Shown one piece after another: positions 52,568-63,740 of a DNA stretch of 64,000 nucleotides. Within the stretch, counting starts at the first letter, position 1. Every line of letters begins with the position of its first letter. The position numbers and the translations under genes are program-made. Source of the stretch: Girardinichthys multiradiatus (Eukaryota > Chordata > Actinopteri > Cyprinodontiformes > Goodeidae); contig NC_061812.1 in the NCBI RefSeq assembly GCF_021462225.1, positions 41,895,363-41,959,362 of the forward strand, written 5' to 3'. The notes under the pieces were generated by a model that had not been told where the DNA came from, searched no databases, and saw only the letters and a program-made list of their open reading frames with translations.

Positions 52568-54415
52568 CTGACACCCTTTGATGCATGTTTTCCAGTCACT
52601 ATTATTGTTGGCCAAGAGAAGTTTCCTGTTGATGGTTTTATTGATTCTGGTGCTGAACAGAATCTTATTTCCTCGGATCTGGTTGATAAACTTCAAAAAC
52701 CCTCTCAGCCTCTCAACCATTCCCTTTCTGTCACTGGCATCACTGGTCAAACCATGTCTCAAGTGAGATTTAAAGTGCCTCAGCTTCACATCATCACCTC
52801 TGGTAACCATCATGAATGGGGTGAGTTCTTTGTTGTCTCTTCCATCTCTCCACAATTAGTTTTGGGGTTTCCCTGGTTGCAGAAACATAATCCCGTTATT
52901 AATTGGGTGGAGGGCAGAGTAGAGAGATGGAGTAATCTCTGTCTCTAGAACTGCTTAAAAACTGCCGTCTCTCACTCAATCAAACAACTCAAACCTTCTG
53001 AGCCTGTTGATCTGTCCAAAGTTCCACCTGAATACCACAATCTCGCACCTGTGTTTAGCAAACAAGGGGCTCTTTCTTTACCTCTGCATCGCCCCTATGA
53101 CTGCCCTATTGATCTCCTCCCAGGCGTTCCGCTACCATCCAGCAGACTCTTTAAACTCTCCGGACCCGAGAGAAAGGTCATGAAAGAGTACATTGAGGAT
53201 TCTTTAGCATCTGGGATCATTCGTCCGTCTACCTCCCCTGTTGGCGCCGGATTCTTCTTCGTGGGTAAGAAGGACGGCACATTAAGACCTTGTATTGATT
53301 ATAGAGAATTGAATCAAATAACTATTAAAAATAAATACCCACCACCACTTATTGATTCCATACATGAACAATTACATTCTGCCAAGATCTTCACTAAACT
53401 CGACCTGCGCAATGCTTACCATTTGGTCCGGATCCGAGAAGGTGATGAGTGGAAAACGGCTTTCAAAACCCCCCTGGGACATTTTGAGTATTTGGTTATG
53501 CCTTTCGGGTTGACTAATGCACCCGCTGTTTTCCAGGCTCTTATTAATGATGTTCTTCGTGACTTTCTCAACCTTTTTGTTTTCGTTTATCTGGATGACA
53601 TTTTGATTTTTTCCCAGGGCATAGAACAACATCGCCAGCATGTCAGAACAGTTCTCCAGAGGCTTTTTGAGAATCAACTCTTTGTTAAAGCCGAAAACTG
53701 CGAAGTCAGTGTCACATCTGTGTCTTTTTTGGGTTTTATTTTTGAGGCGGGCAGGTACAGAACTGATCCCGAGAAAACCAAGGCAGTGGCAGAGTGGCCT
53801 ACTCCAACTGATCGCAGGCAACTTCAAAGGTTCTTGGGATTTGCAAATTTTTATAGGAGATTTATAAGGAAATACAGTCAGGTCACTGCACCTCTCCCTC
53901 AACTCACCTCCTCTCTGAAAACGTTCCATTGGACTCCAGAGGCAGAAAGGGCATTTGGTGAGTTAAAGACTCTATTTTCTTCAGCACCCATATTGACACA
54001 TCCTGATCCATGTGCACAATTTATTGTAGAGGTTGATGCTTCTGACATTGGAGTAGGGGCTATTCTATCTCAACAGTCTCCTCTGGATGATAAGGTACAT
54101 CCATGTGCCTATTTTTCTCGTCGCTTGTCTCCAGCAGAGCAAAATTATGATGTGGGCAACCGTGAACTTTTAGCCATCAAGTTGGCGCTTGAGGAATGGC
54201 GGCATTGGTTTGAGGGTACTGAAGTCCCTTTTCTCATTTGGACTGATCACAAAAACCTCTCCTACATTCAAAATGCCAAGAGACTTAACCCCAGACAAGC
54301 CCGTTGGTCTCTGTTTTTTGCTCGTTTTCATTTTTCTATCTCCTACAGACCCGGTTCCAAGAACATTAAGCCTGACGCTCTCTCTCTCGCCAGTTCTCTC
54401 ATTCTGACCAACTGA
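52568..54415 (+). pseudogene. pol: Gypsy protease-RT-RNase H polyprotein
   Basis: Protease active site FIDSGAEQNLIS (about residue 26 of the visible frame) and LGFPWLQKHNP at its C-terminal end. TAG at 52946-52948 interrupts the linker, in the same frame as RT. RT shows [47 protein letters not shown] and the active site [11 protein letters not shown]. RNase H has [22 protein letters not shown] and WTDHKNLSY, ending [10 protein letters not shown], where functional relatives have KADALSR. The frame ends at TGA 54413-54415. Without the single TAG the region is open for about 615 codons. Confidence 0.9.
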
Positions 54416-54566
54416 AGACTGAAGCTTCCATCCTACCGGATTCTTGTATTGTGGCGCCCTCACCAGGGCCATTGAAAAGGACATCAGGGAGGCACAGAGG
54501 TCCGAACCTGACCCAGGTACTGCCCCAGTGGGCAAGCTGTTAGTTCCCAACTCTGTCGTCGATTAA

Positions 54567-55816
54567 GTTCTGGATTGGGTGCACAACAATAAACTGACTT
54601 GTCATCCTGGGGTGACTCGTATGATCACATTTACCAAAAGGTTTTTCTGGTGGCCGACTATGAACCTCAACATTAAGGATTTTGTTTCAGCTTGTCCCAC
54701 ATGTGCTCAAAACAAGAACACTAATCAACCCCCTGCTGGTCTTCTTCAACCTCTGCCCACCCCTGATCCCACATTTCCGTTGATTTCATCACTGGTCTCC
54801 CGCCATCTGACGGTAACACAGTCATCCTTACTATTGTTGACAGATTCTCTAAGACAGCCCATTTTGTTCCTTTACCTAAGCTTCCGTCTGCATTGGAGAC
54901 TGCCCAACTCATGGTTCTCCACGTTTTCCGCATCCATGGCATACCTTTGGACATTGTTTTTGACCGAGGCCCGCAATTCATCTCGCAAGTTTGGAAGGAG
55001 TTTTGCAAAGCTCTTGGTGCCTCCATAAGTCTTTCATCTGGATACCACCCCCAATCTAATGGACAGACAGAAAGATGCAACCAGGAACTTGAAGTCGCCT
55101 TGAGGTGCGTTATAAATGACAACCCCTCTTTTTGGTGCAAACATCTCACATGGATCGAATATGCTCACAACACACATACTTCCTCTGCTACTGGTTTGTC
55201 CCCCTTTGAGGCTTCACTGGGCTATCTACCCCCGCTGTTTCCCAGTGTTGAATCTGACATTCTGGTCCCCTCTGTTCAGCATTTTGTTTCCAAGTGTCGC
55301 AGGATCTGGCAACAGACCAGGAGGACCCTCCTGCGCACTCTGGAACAAAATAAGAGGTTCGCTAACCGTCACCGTTCTGCTGCACCTGTCTACCGCATCA
55401 ATCAGAGAGTCTGGCTTTCCACCAGGAATATTAAATTAAAGGATACCTCTAGAAAGTTGGCCCCCCGTTTCATTGGCCCATCTGCGGTGAGACTCAAACT
55501 ACCATCTTCCATGCACATTCACCCTACTTTCCATGTTTCCCATATCAAGCCAGTCTCAGAAAGCCCCCTGAGTCCTCCCACCAAGCCCCCTCCCCCTGCT
55601 CGACTTATTGATGACCACCCTGCATATACGGTCAATCGTATCCTGGATGTTCGGCGTAGGGGGCGTAGTTTTCAATATCTTGTGGATTGGGCAGGATATG
55701 GACCTGAAGAGAGAACCTGGGTTCCCCGTTCTCACATCCTGGACCCTGCTCTCATCACGTCCTTTCACAAACGCCATCCTGAAAAGCGTTCTGGATTGCC
55801 TGGAGGCAATCGTTGA
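54567..55816 (+). pseudogene. Gypsy integrase with C-terminal chromodomain, one frameshift
   Basis: Zinc-binding HHCC region (LTCHPGVTRM ... ACPTCAQNK) in the frame from 54567. A small deletion around 54760-54800 changes frame; the core ([29 protein letters not shown] and the glutamate of SNGQTERCN) continues in the frame that is open from about 54890 to 55816. The C-terminus has a typical gypsy C-domain ([12 protein letters not shown]) and ends with a chromodomain at about 55615-55770 ([21 protein letters not shown]-x-GY-x-x-EERTWVP). Chromodomains direct integration to marked chromatin. Its two aromatic-cage-like residues are present (Y and W). Confidence 0.88.
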
Positions 55817-55827
55817 GGGGAGGGTAC

Positions 55828-56282
55828 TGTAGGATCTCTGCTCCTCCCCTTCTGGTTGGTTCTGGCAGCTCATTGTCTGCAGCTGCAACGCATCTCCTAA
55901 TGAGCTCATGGGCTTCTTAAGGTAGCTGCTGATACAGACCTTTACTGGAACATAACCTCAGTTATATGGACTCCTGTCTGTCTGCCTATCCGTCTGCCTG
56001 CCTGTCTGCCTGTCGACCTGCCTATCTGCCTACCTGCCTGCCAACATCTGGTAATATTCCTTCTTAAGGACTGCACTGTAAATATTCTCATCACCAGTAC
56101 TCTCTCTCTCTCCTTGGATTCCTGGGTTTACCTCCTCCTCCTCTGGCTTCTGGACAACTCCAACTCAAGATTCCTTAAACAAAGTCTACAGTAGAAATAA
56201 ACCTCATTTACTGTCTTATCCTGTGTGCTGAGTCTGTTTCATCCTCTGGTTTTGTTCTAATTCGACTATCTAAGCAATTCAT
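55828..56282 (+). repeat. Gypsy 3' LTR (right edge approximate)
   Basis: TGTAGGATC at 55828 follows the purine tract 'gaggggagggtac'. It contains a CTGC/CTGT tetranucleotide run (about 55972-56045) and an AATAAA at 56196-56201 with 'tgtgtgctgagtctgtttc' after it. A CA near 56282 may be the end; no second LTR is available to check it. Confidence 0.6.
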
Positions 56283-57361
56283 GATAATACTCTAGTTGGG
56301 TCTTTTCAAAACGTAAGTATGAACTAGTATTAAAGTAGCTGACATGCCAATCTCCTTATGCCAGAGCCAGTGTTTGATGGCTTTGCTTAACTGTAATTGT
56401 CTGGAAAAACAATTCTTATTCTTACTATTCTTTTTTGTTTCTTTGTAGCGTGAAGGACACACCAGATGAGCAACATTGTTGTAATAATTAGTTAGAATTT
56501 AACTAAGGTACTTGAGTAAGTACGTTTAAAAACATTGTTGGGATTTGACTTTAAGTCTATATTAGCTGTTGAATTTATAGAATTAAAATGTTTAACTGTT
56601 GATTTAAATCTACCAAAATAAACCTGTATTTAAACTGTTACACCTCGTTTATTGGTGACATTTGAAAGTTTGTTTTATCAGTAAACATAGTTCAACAAGA
56701 GATGTATGCAGGCACATTTTCAACCAGTCCAGCATCTTTAACAAGATGGGACAATCTGTACAAGCATTATATCATTTGTTACAGAGTATCTCTCTTTTGC
56801 AGGATCTGCACAATGCTTTTCTAATCTGGCATTGTATTGTAACTCCAATGGAGCAGTGAGCTGAGCATAGAGAAAAACATGTATGTATTGTGAGATAATG
56901 CATGCATCTTGAGGGAGCAATTTTGAGGGAAGGAAGAATGATCCTAGACAACATTAAATTTATGAGCTGCTGTACTGCGGGAGGAACAAGCCTGCAAGTA
57001 TAAAATCTAATGCTTGTCTTGCACTTATTGCAATATGAAGAGAAATCCCTGTGGTTTGTACATCCCTCATATTTTTTGTTCATACTATAGTTTGTGTCAG
57101 TGAAAATGAAATATGGTCAGTGATTTATGATTTTTACAAGTGGGCTTCTGTCTATTGTGCAGCTTATTCTTTAGATGTTACAGTAAATCCTCCCTTTCAT
57201 AAACCAACATTCATCTAAATGTTTCAGCTAAATATTGTGTTTCTGCATTTTGACTTTCTCTTTCTAAATGCACATTTTTGTATTCAGATCTGCTTCACAA
57301 AATGTATTCAACTATGTCACAGTTGAGCAGGAGTGGAGAATAATGTGCCCTACAAACTAAT
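56283..57361. other. Sequence without recognisable gene
   Basis: AT-rich; nothing recognised. Confidence 0.4.
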
Positions 57362-57740
57362 ACGGTGTCTTGCAAAAGTATTCAAACCCCACTAAACCTT
57401 TTTTACATTGTCACATCACAACCAGAAACCTTCCTGTTGTGTATTGTTAATTTATGTGATAGATCAAATAGTAGTGAATAATTGTTAATTTGGTGAAAAG
57501 TAATACATGAATTTAAAAAATGTTCACCGAAAAAAGATTTGAAATGTGTTTTGCATTTCTATTCAGCCCCTTTTAATTGAAGGCCCCTAAATAAAATCTT
57601 TCTATAAATGAAGCTGTTCTATGAGGGCCTCAGAGGTTTGGTAGACAACATTAATGAACAAGCAGTATCATTAGGGGAAAGGAACACGGCAAACAGGTCA
57701 GGGAGAAATTTAGTGCTATCAAATCCCTCCATGAAGCCAC
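57362..57740 (+). mobile_element. Tc1/mariner relic, 5' part
   Basis: 'acggtgtcttgcaaaagtattcaaacccc' is a Tc1 terminal repeat; 'cagccccttttaattgaaggcccctaaataaaatc', 'ctgttctatgagggcctcagaggtttggtaga' and 'ggaacacggcaaacaggtcagggag' follow the 5' UTR and transposase start. The start codon is lost (atcattagggg). Truncated on the right. Confidence 0.75.
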
Positions 57741-59339
57741 ATCTTCCTTTTAGAAATCCTGACTTTGTGGAATCTGCGCAGCAGGAAGCTGCAGGCAAAA
57801 GAGCCATTCATTCATGGTTGCCTACCACAAAAACGCAGGCACGTTCTCATGGTGATTACATTTAGTTTTAGTGTTGAGCAAACAAAAACAGTCCTTACTT
57901 GACATTCTTTCAAAAACCTGGTGTTGCTGGGCTGGATCTGTCTAATTATAAAATCATCCTTTCCCCATCATCTCCTCAATATGTTCACAAACACAGAAAA
58001 ATAACCCCTCCAACTGCCCGTTGCCATGACAACTCCAGCTTGAGTGCTGTGATGCTACAAGGCCATGTACGCTGTTGTGATATGAGGCGTCTGATGTGAA
58101 CAGCGTAGTCTTTCTGAGACAAAGAGCAAGGCACACTATGACAAAAAGACCCTTTGGGAGAAAGATTGAGACATTAAAACAACCCAGAAATTAAGCAGGA
58201 AATAAATCAGCAGAATACGGAAGCCATGCTGCATAACAACAGAGGGCAGAATATGGCCCCCACCCCAAAAAAATGCACACAAGCTTTCTTGCTCCCAATG
58301 TACCCCTGCAGGTTACAAGCTCTGTAATTTAAAATAAGTGATAAGTTGGTGTCTGCACTTTTTTAAGGAATGTCTCTGCATCTCTGCTTCTGCAGCACAA
58401 CCACTTACGTCCAGAGTAACAGTTAAGGAAACACATTGGGCATTTTACAAATGATTAGTTCACATCTACTGGCAAAATTAATGTTACTTGCAAAGTATAC
58501 TTCTAGTGACTTTCATGGTCAATGTGCAAGACGCATTTCATACTTTTTACAGCCTCTCATAATATACTCAGTTCCATTTCATCTCACGTCAAAAAGCAGA
58601 TTCAAAGCTACAAAATGCTGATGTATAAAAAGTAGAAAGAGGGCTGAGAGAGAATCAATACACAGAAACAGTGGAGCTTTTGGTTCTTTGTCTTTTTTAC
58701 ATGTCTGACTCTGTAATATCAACAAAACGCCTGTTAGGGCTACAGCAGTCTCTCTAAGGGCAACCAGGGTCCTTGGAAAATGCGAGGCATCATACAGTAG
58801 CCTTCACGGCTAAAGGAAACCATCTGCCCATCCAACCATCCAGTGCCAGCCTTTTTTTTCATAAACCACTAACAATTAAATCAAATGAATGTCTGAAAAA
58901 TGAATTAAACAAATGTCTGTGTACAGTTTTTTTCAGAAAAAAAGCTCTCCTTAACATGGGATAAGAAACAACCAACAATCAAATGTGTATAGATCTTTAG
59001 ATTTCATTCACGGATCTACCGTCCTCGTAGACCTTGACAAATGTTTATTTTTTTACACCTTTTATTCACATTTGTGTAAGGATGTTTCTTTACAATCTAT
59101 GAAATTTACCCATGAATATGGAAGGTTTCTGCACGACCACCATCAATTTCAGCTGTGTTTAAACAGACACCGTCAGTATTCCCTTTGTTATATAAGCAGC
59201 ACAAGAGGATACAGGTGGTTCACTCTGTTGGCTCGATTACACCCTAAGGCTTTTTTTAAGGCTTTATTTTTGTTATATTGCAATTATTGTGCAATTGTAT
59301 TGTAAACCTTATGAGGTTTATAATATACAATCCTCCTGA
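57741..59339. other. Sequence without recognisable gene
   Basis: About 1.6 kb, AT-rich; the frames at 58985-59305 and others have no recognisable domain. Confidence 0.4.
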
Positions 59340-61150
59340 GAGAAAACACCAAGGTCCTCAGAAAGAAGATTATAGCAGCCTATGAGTTTGGTAAGGAATT
59401 TAAAGAGGTCTCAAAAGAATTTGAAATCCACCTCTACACTACCCAGAAAATAGTCTACAAGTTCACTCTGAGAGCAAGAAATATTCAAAATCCCTAAAAT
59501 GACATCACAGGACCTACAGCAGGCTCTTGCCACTGTTGATATAAAAATGTGTGCCTGTACAGTCAGAAAGAGACTATAAGCTTGGCGCAAGTCTTACGTT
59601 TTAATGGAAAGTGTTCAAGAAGAAAACATTTCCATCTCTAAGAAAAACATGAAAGCCAGATTAATGTTAGCCAGATCAAATGTAGACAAAGACCAGGACT
59701 TCTAGAGTGATGTTTATTGATTAGCTGAGTCTGAACCCTAGAACACGGGGCATGTATCTGAACCCTAGAACACGGGGCATGTATCTGGACCCTAGAACAC
59801 GGGGCATGTATCTGGACGCTAGAACATGGGGCATGTATCTGGACTCTAGAACACAGTGCTTGTATCTGGACCCTAGAACACGGGGCATGTATATGGACCC
59901 CAGAACACGGGGCATGTATCTGGACCCTAGAACACGGGGCATGTATCTGGACTCTAGAACACGGGGCATGTATCTGGACCCTAGAACACGGGGCATGTAT
60001 CTGGACCCTAGAACACGGGGCATGTATCTGGACCCTAGAACACGGGGCACGTATCTGGACTCTAGAACACGGGGCACGTATCTGGACTCTAGAACACGGG
60101 GCATGTATCTGGACTCTAGAACACGGGGCATGTATCTGGACCCTAGAACACGGGGCACGTATCTGGACCCTAGAACACGGGGCATGCATCTGGACCCTGG
60201 AACACAGGGCATGTATCTGGACCCTAGAACACGGGGCATGCATCTGGACGCTAGAACATGGGGCATGTATCTGGACTCTAGAACACAGTGCTTGTATCTG
60301 GACCCTAGAACACGGGGCATGTATATGGACCCCAGAACACGGGGCATGTATCTGGACCCTAGAACTTGGTGCATGTATCTGGACCCTAGAACACGGGGCA
60401 TGTATCTGGACTCTAGAACACGGGGCATGTATCTGGACCCTAGAACACGGGGCATGTATCTGGACCCTAGAACACGGGGCATGTATCTGGACTCTAGAAC
60501 ACGGGGCACATATCTGGACCATAGAACACGGGGCATGTATCTGGACTCTAGAACATGGGGCATGTATCTGGACCCTAGAACACGGGGCATGTATCTGGTC
60601 TATCTGGACCCTAGAACAAGGGGCATGTATCTGGACCCTAGAACATGGGGCATGTTTGATATAAACCAAAAAAAGCACTCCAGGAAAATAACCTCATACC
60701 AAACATGAAGTGGAACTGTCACGGTTAGGTGATGCTTCACTGCAACAGGACTGGGTAATTTCACCACCATAGAGTCCACCATTAATTCTATCATATTTCA
60801 GGAGGTGTATGAGGAAAATGTGAGACCCTCTGTAAAACAATTAAAGCTGAAACAGAACTAAACCCTTCAACGTGATGATGTCAAAGCTTACAACATGATG
60901 GTGTCAAAGCGTAGATCTTGATTTCATTGAGATTCTGTGAGTTGACCTGAAACAGGCTGTCCATGCAAGGAAACACCTAAAAACAAATCTCACAGCTGAG
61001 GGCGGGGCAAACTTTCCTCAGACCATTGTTAGAGACTGGTATATGACTGTAACAAGCGTCTAAGTTGGGCATTTCAACCAGCTGAGGTAGAACTATAAAG
61101 CAGTTGTCATGGTCTTGGTAAGTGAGTGTGATTTTGTGCTTGTGTGACTT
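59340..61150 (+). pseudogene. Tc1 transposase relic split by a minisatellite
   Basis: Left part (59340-59715): traces of the DNA-binding region and 'gacctacagcaggctcttgcc', KKNMKARLMLARSNVDKDQDF, then the position of the first catalytic Asp. The 27-bp array follows. Right part (60656-61150): NQKKHS, CFTATGLGNFTTIESTINS, EENVRPSVKQLKLK and the C-terminal 'aacttctgc'-type end. Numerous stops. The array sits exactly where the protein would read from W-S-D-E into the F-G-H-N segment. Confidence 0.7.
59725..60655. repeat. 27-bp minisatellite, about 34 units with a 16-unit higher-order repeat
   Basis: The unit is 'ctggaccctagaacacggggcatgtat'. Variants (gacgct, gactct, cacagtgcttg, gtatatggaccccag) recur in the same order 432 bp apart (for example gacgct at 59815 and 60247), equal to 16 units. 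One unit near 60590 has a 9-bp insertion. Because 27 is a multiple of three and the unit lacks stops in several frames, long frames on both strands span it; they are not genes. Confidence 0.95.
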
Positions 61151-62124
61151 TCTTTGAAAAGAGAATGTCTGCTGGGGGTATGGCGAGCACACCTGTCAAC
61201 GGCCGGAGATTTAAGGAGCTGCAGGAAAAATTTACTTTGCCACTTTGTTGGTAGAGTCAATCCCCCATGCATTAAATTTTTCCTAGACTTATCCTTACGC
61301 TCTCTGTACCTCCAGGTTAAAGTTGATGCGTTTATGCTGGATTCCAATGACAAATCACCTCGAGACTCCTCTGCTTCAGAATATCACTTACACCACTTAC
61401 GCAATTGAGACATACCAGTAAAACTCTTAAGGTAGTTGGAAATTCACAACTGCCTGAACCACAACATTTATTGTTTTTCTAAATCTGGCTCCCCAATGTG
61501 GCCTTGGCAAATTCTGCTAACCGGCTATCGACAAAAATCTCCTGGGTGTTATATAAACACAATGCTCTTCCCCAGCACTCCCCTACCAGCTTTGTGCTGA
61601 TAGGACTATGTGGCCGATTGATAAAACTTCCACCTCTCTTCTCAAAGACAATGGCGCTTCAATCAGTGTTGACAGTCTAATTTCTGCAAACACACTCAGA
61701 CTTATATATAGTTGCACCCTCAAGATTCCATCGTACCCTTGCTAAATCTTTACTTATGTGTGTGTCGCTTACCCCTGCTGAGGTTTTTTGTACTATATGA
61801 AATATGATTTTTTTTCCTCCTATCTTACTTTATCTAAATGTGTGATTTCATTACTTTTCATAGATTTTCAGATTTCTCAGAAGGATTACCAGCAAAAGTC
61901 AATTGTTGTTAGTATTTCATTACTTTTTCATTGAGTTTTTGTTTTATCAGAAGGATTACCAGCGAAAACCAAATATTATTAATAATTTGGACTTACGTTG
62001 CTCTTACACCAATGACCCAGCTTTCTTAATTAGACTACAATGGACTGTTATTACTTAGTTCAACTTCAGTACCAGTAAAAGCTTAGCACAATATGCTTTC
62101 CCCTACATAGAAGACTTAATGATA
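61151..62124. other. Sequence without recognisable gene, right part LINE-like
   Basis: The last ~250 bp contain a twice-repeated 'cagaaggattaccagc.aaa' block (about 61879 and 61949) that resembles sequence at 63850-63890 beyond the Tc1, suggesting one interrupted LINE-like 3' region. Confidence 0.4.
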
Positions 62125-62126
62125 TA

Positions 62127-63738
62127 CAGTGCTTTGCGAAAGTACTCGGTCCCCTTGAACTGGTCAACCTCTTGCCACATTTCAGGCTTCAAACATAAAG
62201 ATATAAAATTCTAATTTTTTGTGAAGAATCAACAAGTGGGACACAATTGTGAAGTGGAATGAAATTTATTGGATGTGTCAAACTTTTTTAACAAATAAAA
62301 AACTGAAAAGTGGGGCATGTAATATTATTCAGCCCCTTTACTTTCAGTGCAGCAAACTCACTCCAGAAGTTCAGTGAGGATCTCTGAATGATCCAATATT
62401 GTCCCAAATGACTGATGATGATAAATAGAATCCACCTGTGTGAAATCAAGTTTCCGTATAAATCCACCTGCTCTGTGATAGTCTCAAGGTTCTGTTCAAA
62501 GCGCAGAGAGCATCATGAAGACCAAGGAACACACCAGGCAGGTCCGAGATACTGTTGTGGAGACGTTTAAAGCTGGATTTGGATACAAAAATATTTCCCA
62601 AGCTTTAAACATCCCAAGGAGCACTGTGCAAGCAATCATATTGAAATGGAAAGAGTATCAGACCACAGCAAATCTACCAAGACCCGGCCGTCCCTCTAAA
62701 CTTTCATCTTGAACAAGGAGAAGACTGATCAGAGATGCAGCCAAGAGGCCCATGATCACTCTGAATGAACTGCAGAGATCTACAGCTGAGGTGGGAGAGT
62801 CTGTCCATAGGACAACAATCAGTCGTACACTGCACAAATCTGGCCTTTATGGAAGAGTGGCAAGAAGAAAGCCATTTCTCAAAGATATCCATAAAAAGTC
62901 TCGTTTAAAGTTTGACACAAGCCACCTGGGTAACACACCAAACACGTGGAAGAAGGTGCTCTGGTCAGATGAAACCAAAATCGAACTGTTTGGCCACAAT
63001 GCAAAACGACATGTTTGGCGTAAAAGCAACACAGCTCATCACCTTGAACACACCATCCCCACTGTCAAACATGGTGGTGGCAGCATCATGGTTTGGGCCT
63101 GCTTTTCATCAGCATGGACAGGGAAGATGATCAAAATTGATGGGAAGATGGATGGGGTCAAATACAGGGCCATTCTGGAAGAAAACCTGTTGGAGTCTTT
63201 AAGAGACATGAGACTGGGATGGAGATTTATCTTCCAACAAGACAATGATCCAAAACATAAAGCCAAATCTACAATGGAATGGTTCACAAATAAACGTATC
63301 CAGGTGTTGGAATGGCCAAGTCAAAGTCCAGACCTGAATCCAATCGAGAATCTGTGGAAAGAGCTGAAGACTGCTGTTCACGAACGCTCTCCATCCAACC
63401 TCACTGAGCTCAAGCAGCTTTGCAAGAAAGAATGGGCAAGAATTTCAGTCACTCGATGTGTAAAACTGATAGAGACATACCCCAAGTGACTTGCAGCAAA
63501 GGGTTGCACTACAGAGTATTAACGCAAGGGGGCCGAATAATATTGCACGGCCCACTTTTTAGTTTTTTATTTGTTAAAAAAGTTTGACACATCCAATAAA
63601 TTTCATTCCACTTCACGATTGTGTCCCACTTGTTGATTCTTCACAAAAAATTATAATTTTATATCTTTATGTTTGAAGCCTGAAATGTGGCAAGAGGTTG
63701 ACCAGTTCAAGGGGGCCAAGTACTTTTGCAAGGCACTG
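62127..63738 (+). mobile_element. Tc1-like transposon with ~210-bp inverted repeats
   Basis: TA at 62125-62126 and 63739-63740 flanks CAGTGCTTTGCGAAAGTACTCGG on the left and its inverted counterpart CAGTGCCTTGCAAAAGTACTTGG on the right. The inverted repeats run about 210 bp (62127-62336 and about 63530-63738) with few differences. One transposase gene lies between. 1612 bp is a full-length Tc1 with long repeats. Confidence 0.92.
62515..63489 (+). pseudogene. Tc1 transposase with nonsense mutations
   Basis: ATG 62515 begins MKTKEHTRQVRDTVVETFKA, with a paired-type DNA-binding region (ALNIPRSTVQAIILKWKEY) and the GRPSKLS linker. TGA at 62710-62712 stops the frame in the GRPSKLSS region, where relatives have an Arg codon (CGA). 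The frame then continues with the DDE core: WSDETKIELFG (Asp), FIFQQDNDPKH (Asp) and SPDLNPIENLW (Glu, 34 residues later). The end TGA 63487-63489 follows ETYPK, where relatives continue about 15 residues from another Arg codon. Both changes are consistent with CpG decay. Otherwise the catalytic core is intact. Confidence 0.9.
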
Positions 63739-63740
63739 TA

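Larger units (their letters stand above)
52568..56282 (+). mobile_element. Ty3/gypsy chromovirus-type LTR retrotransposon, 5'-truncated
   Basis: Protease, RT, RNase H, integrase and chromodomain in that order, then a purine tract and a 3' LTR. Gag, the start of protease and the 5' LTR are missing. Domain order and C-terminal chromodomain place it with vertebrate chromoviruses of the Sushi type. It contains one in-frame stop before RT, broken spacer sequence between RNase H and integrase and one integrase frameshift. The right edge is approximate. Confidence 0.85.

Noticed and set aside
53372..53929. 185-codon minus-strand frame
   Set aside because: Antisense shadow of the gypsy RT.
59725..60655. 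Possible CRISPR-like array
   Set aside because: Units are contiguous with no unique spacers, no cas genes are near and the DNA is from an animal. It is a minisatellite.
59638..60708. Three overlapping long frames (318 codons on plus, 346 and 289 on minus) that look like repeat proteins
   Set aside because: They are produced by the 27-bp minisatellite, whose length is a multiple of three and which lacks stops in several frames. There is no codon bias, signal or conserved flank, and the array sits inside a dead transposase.
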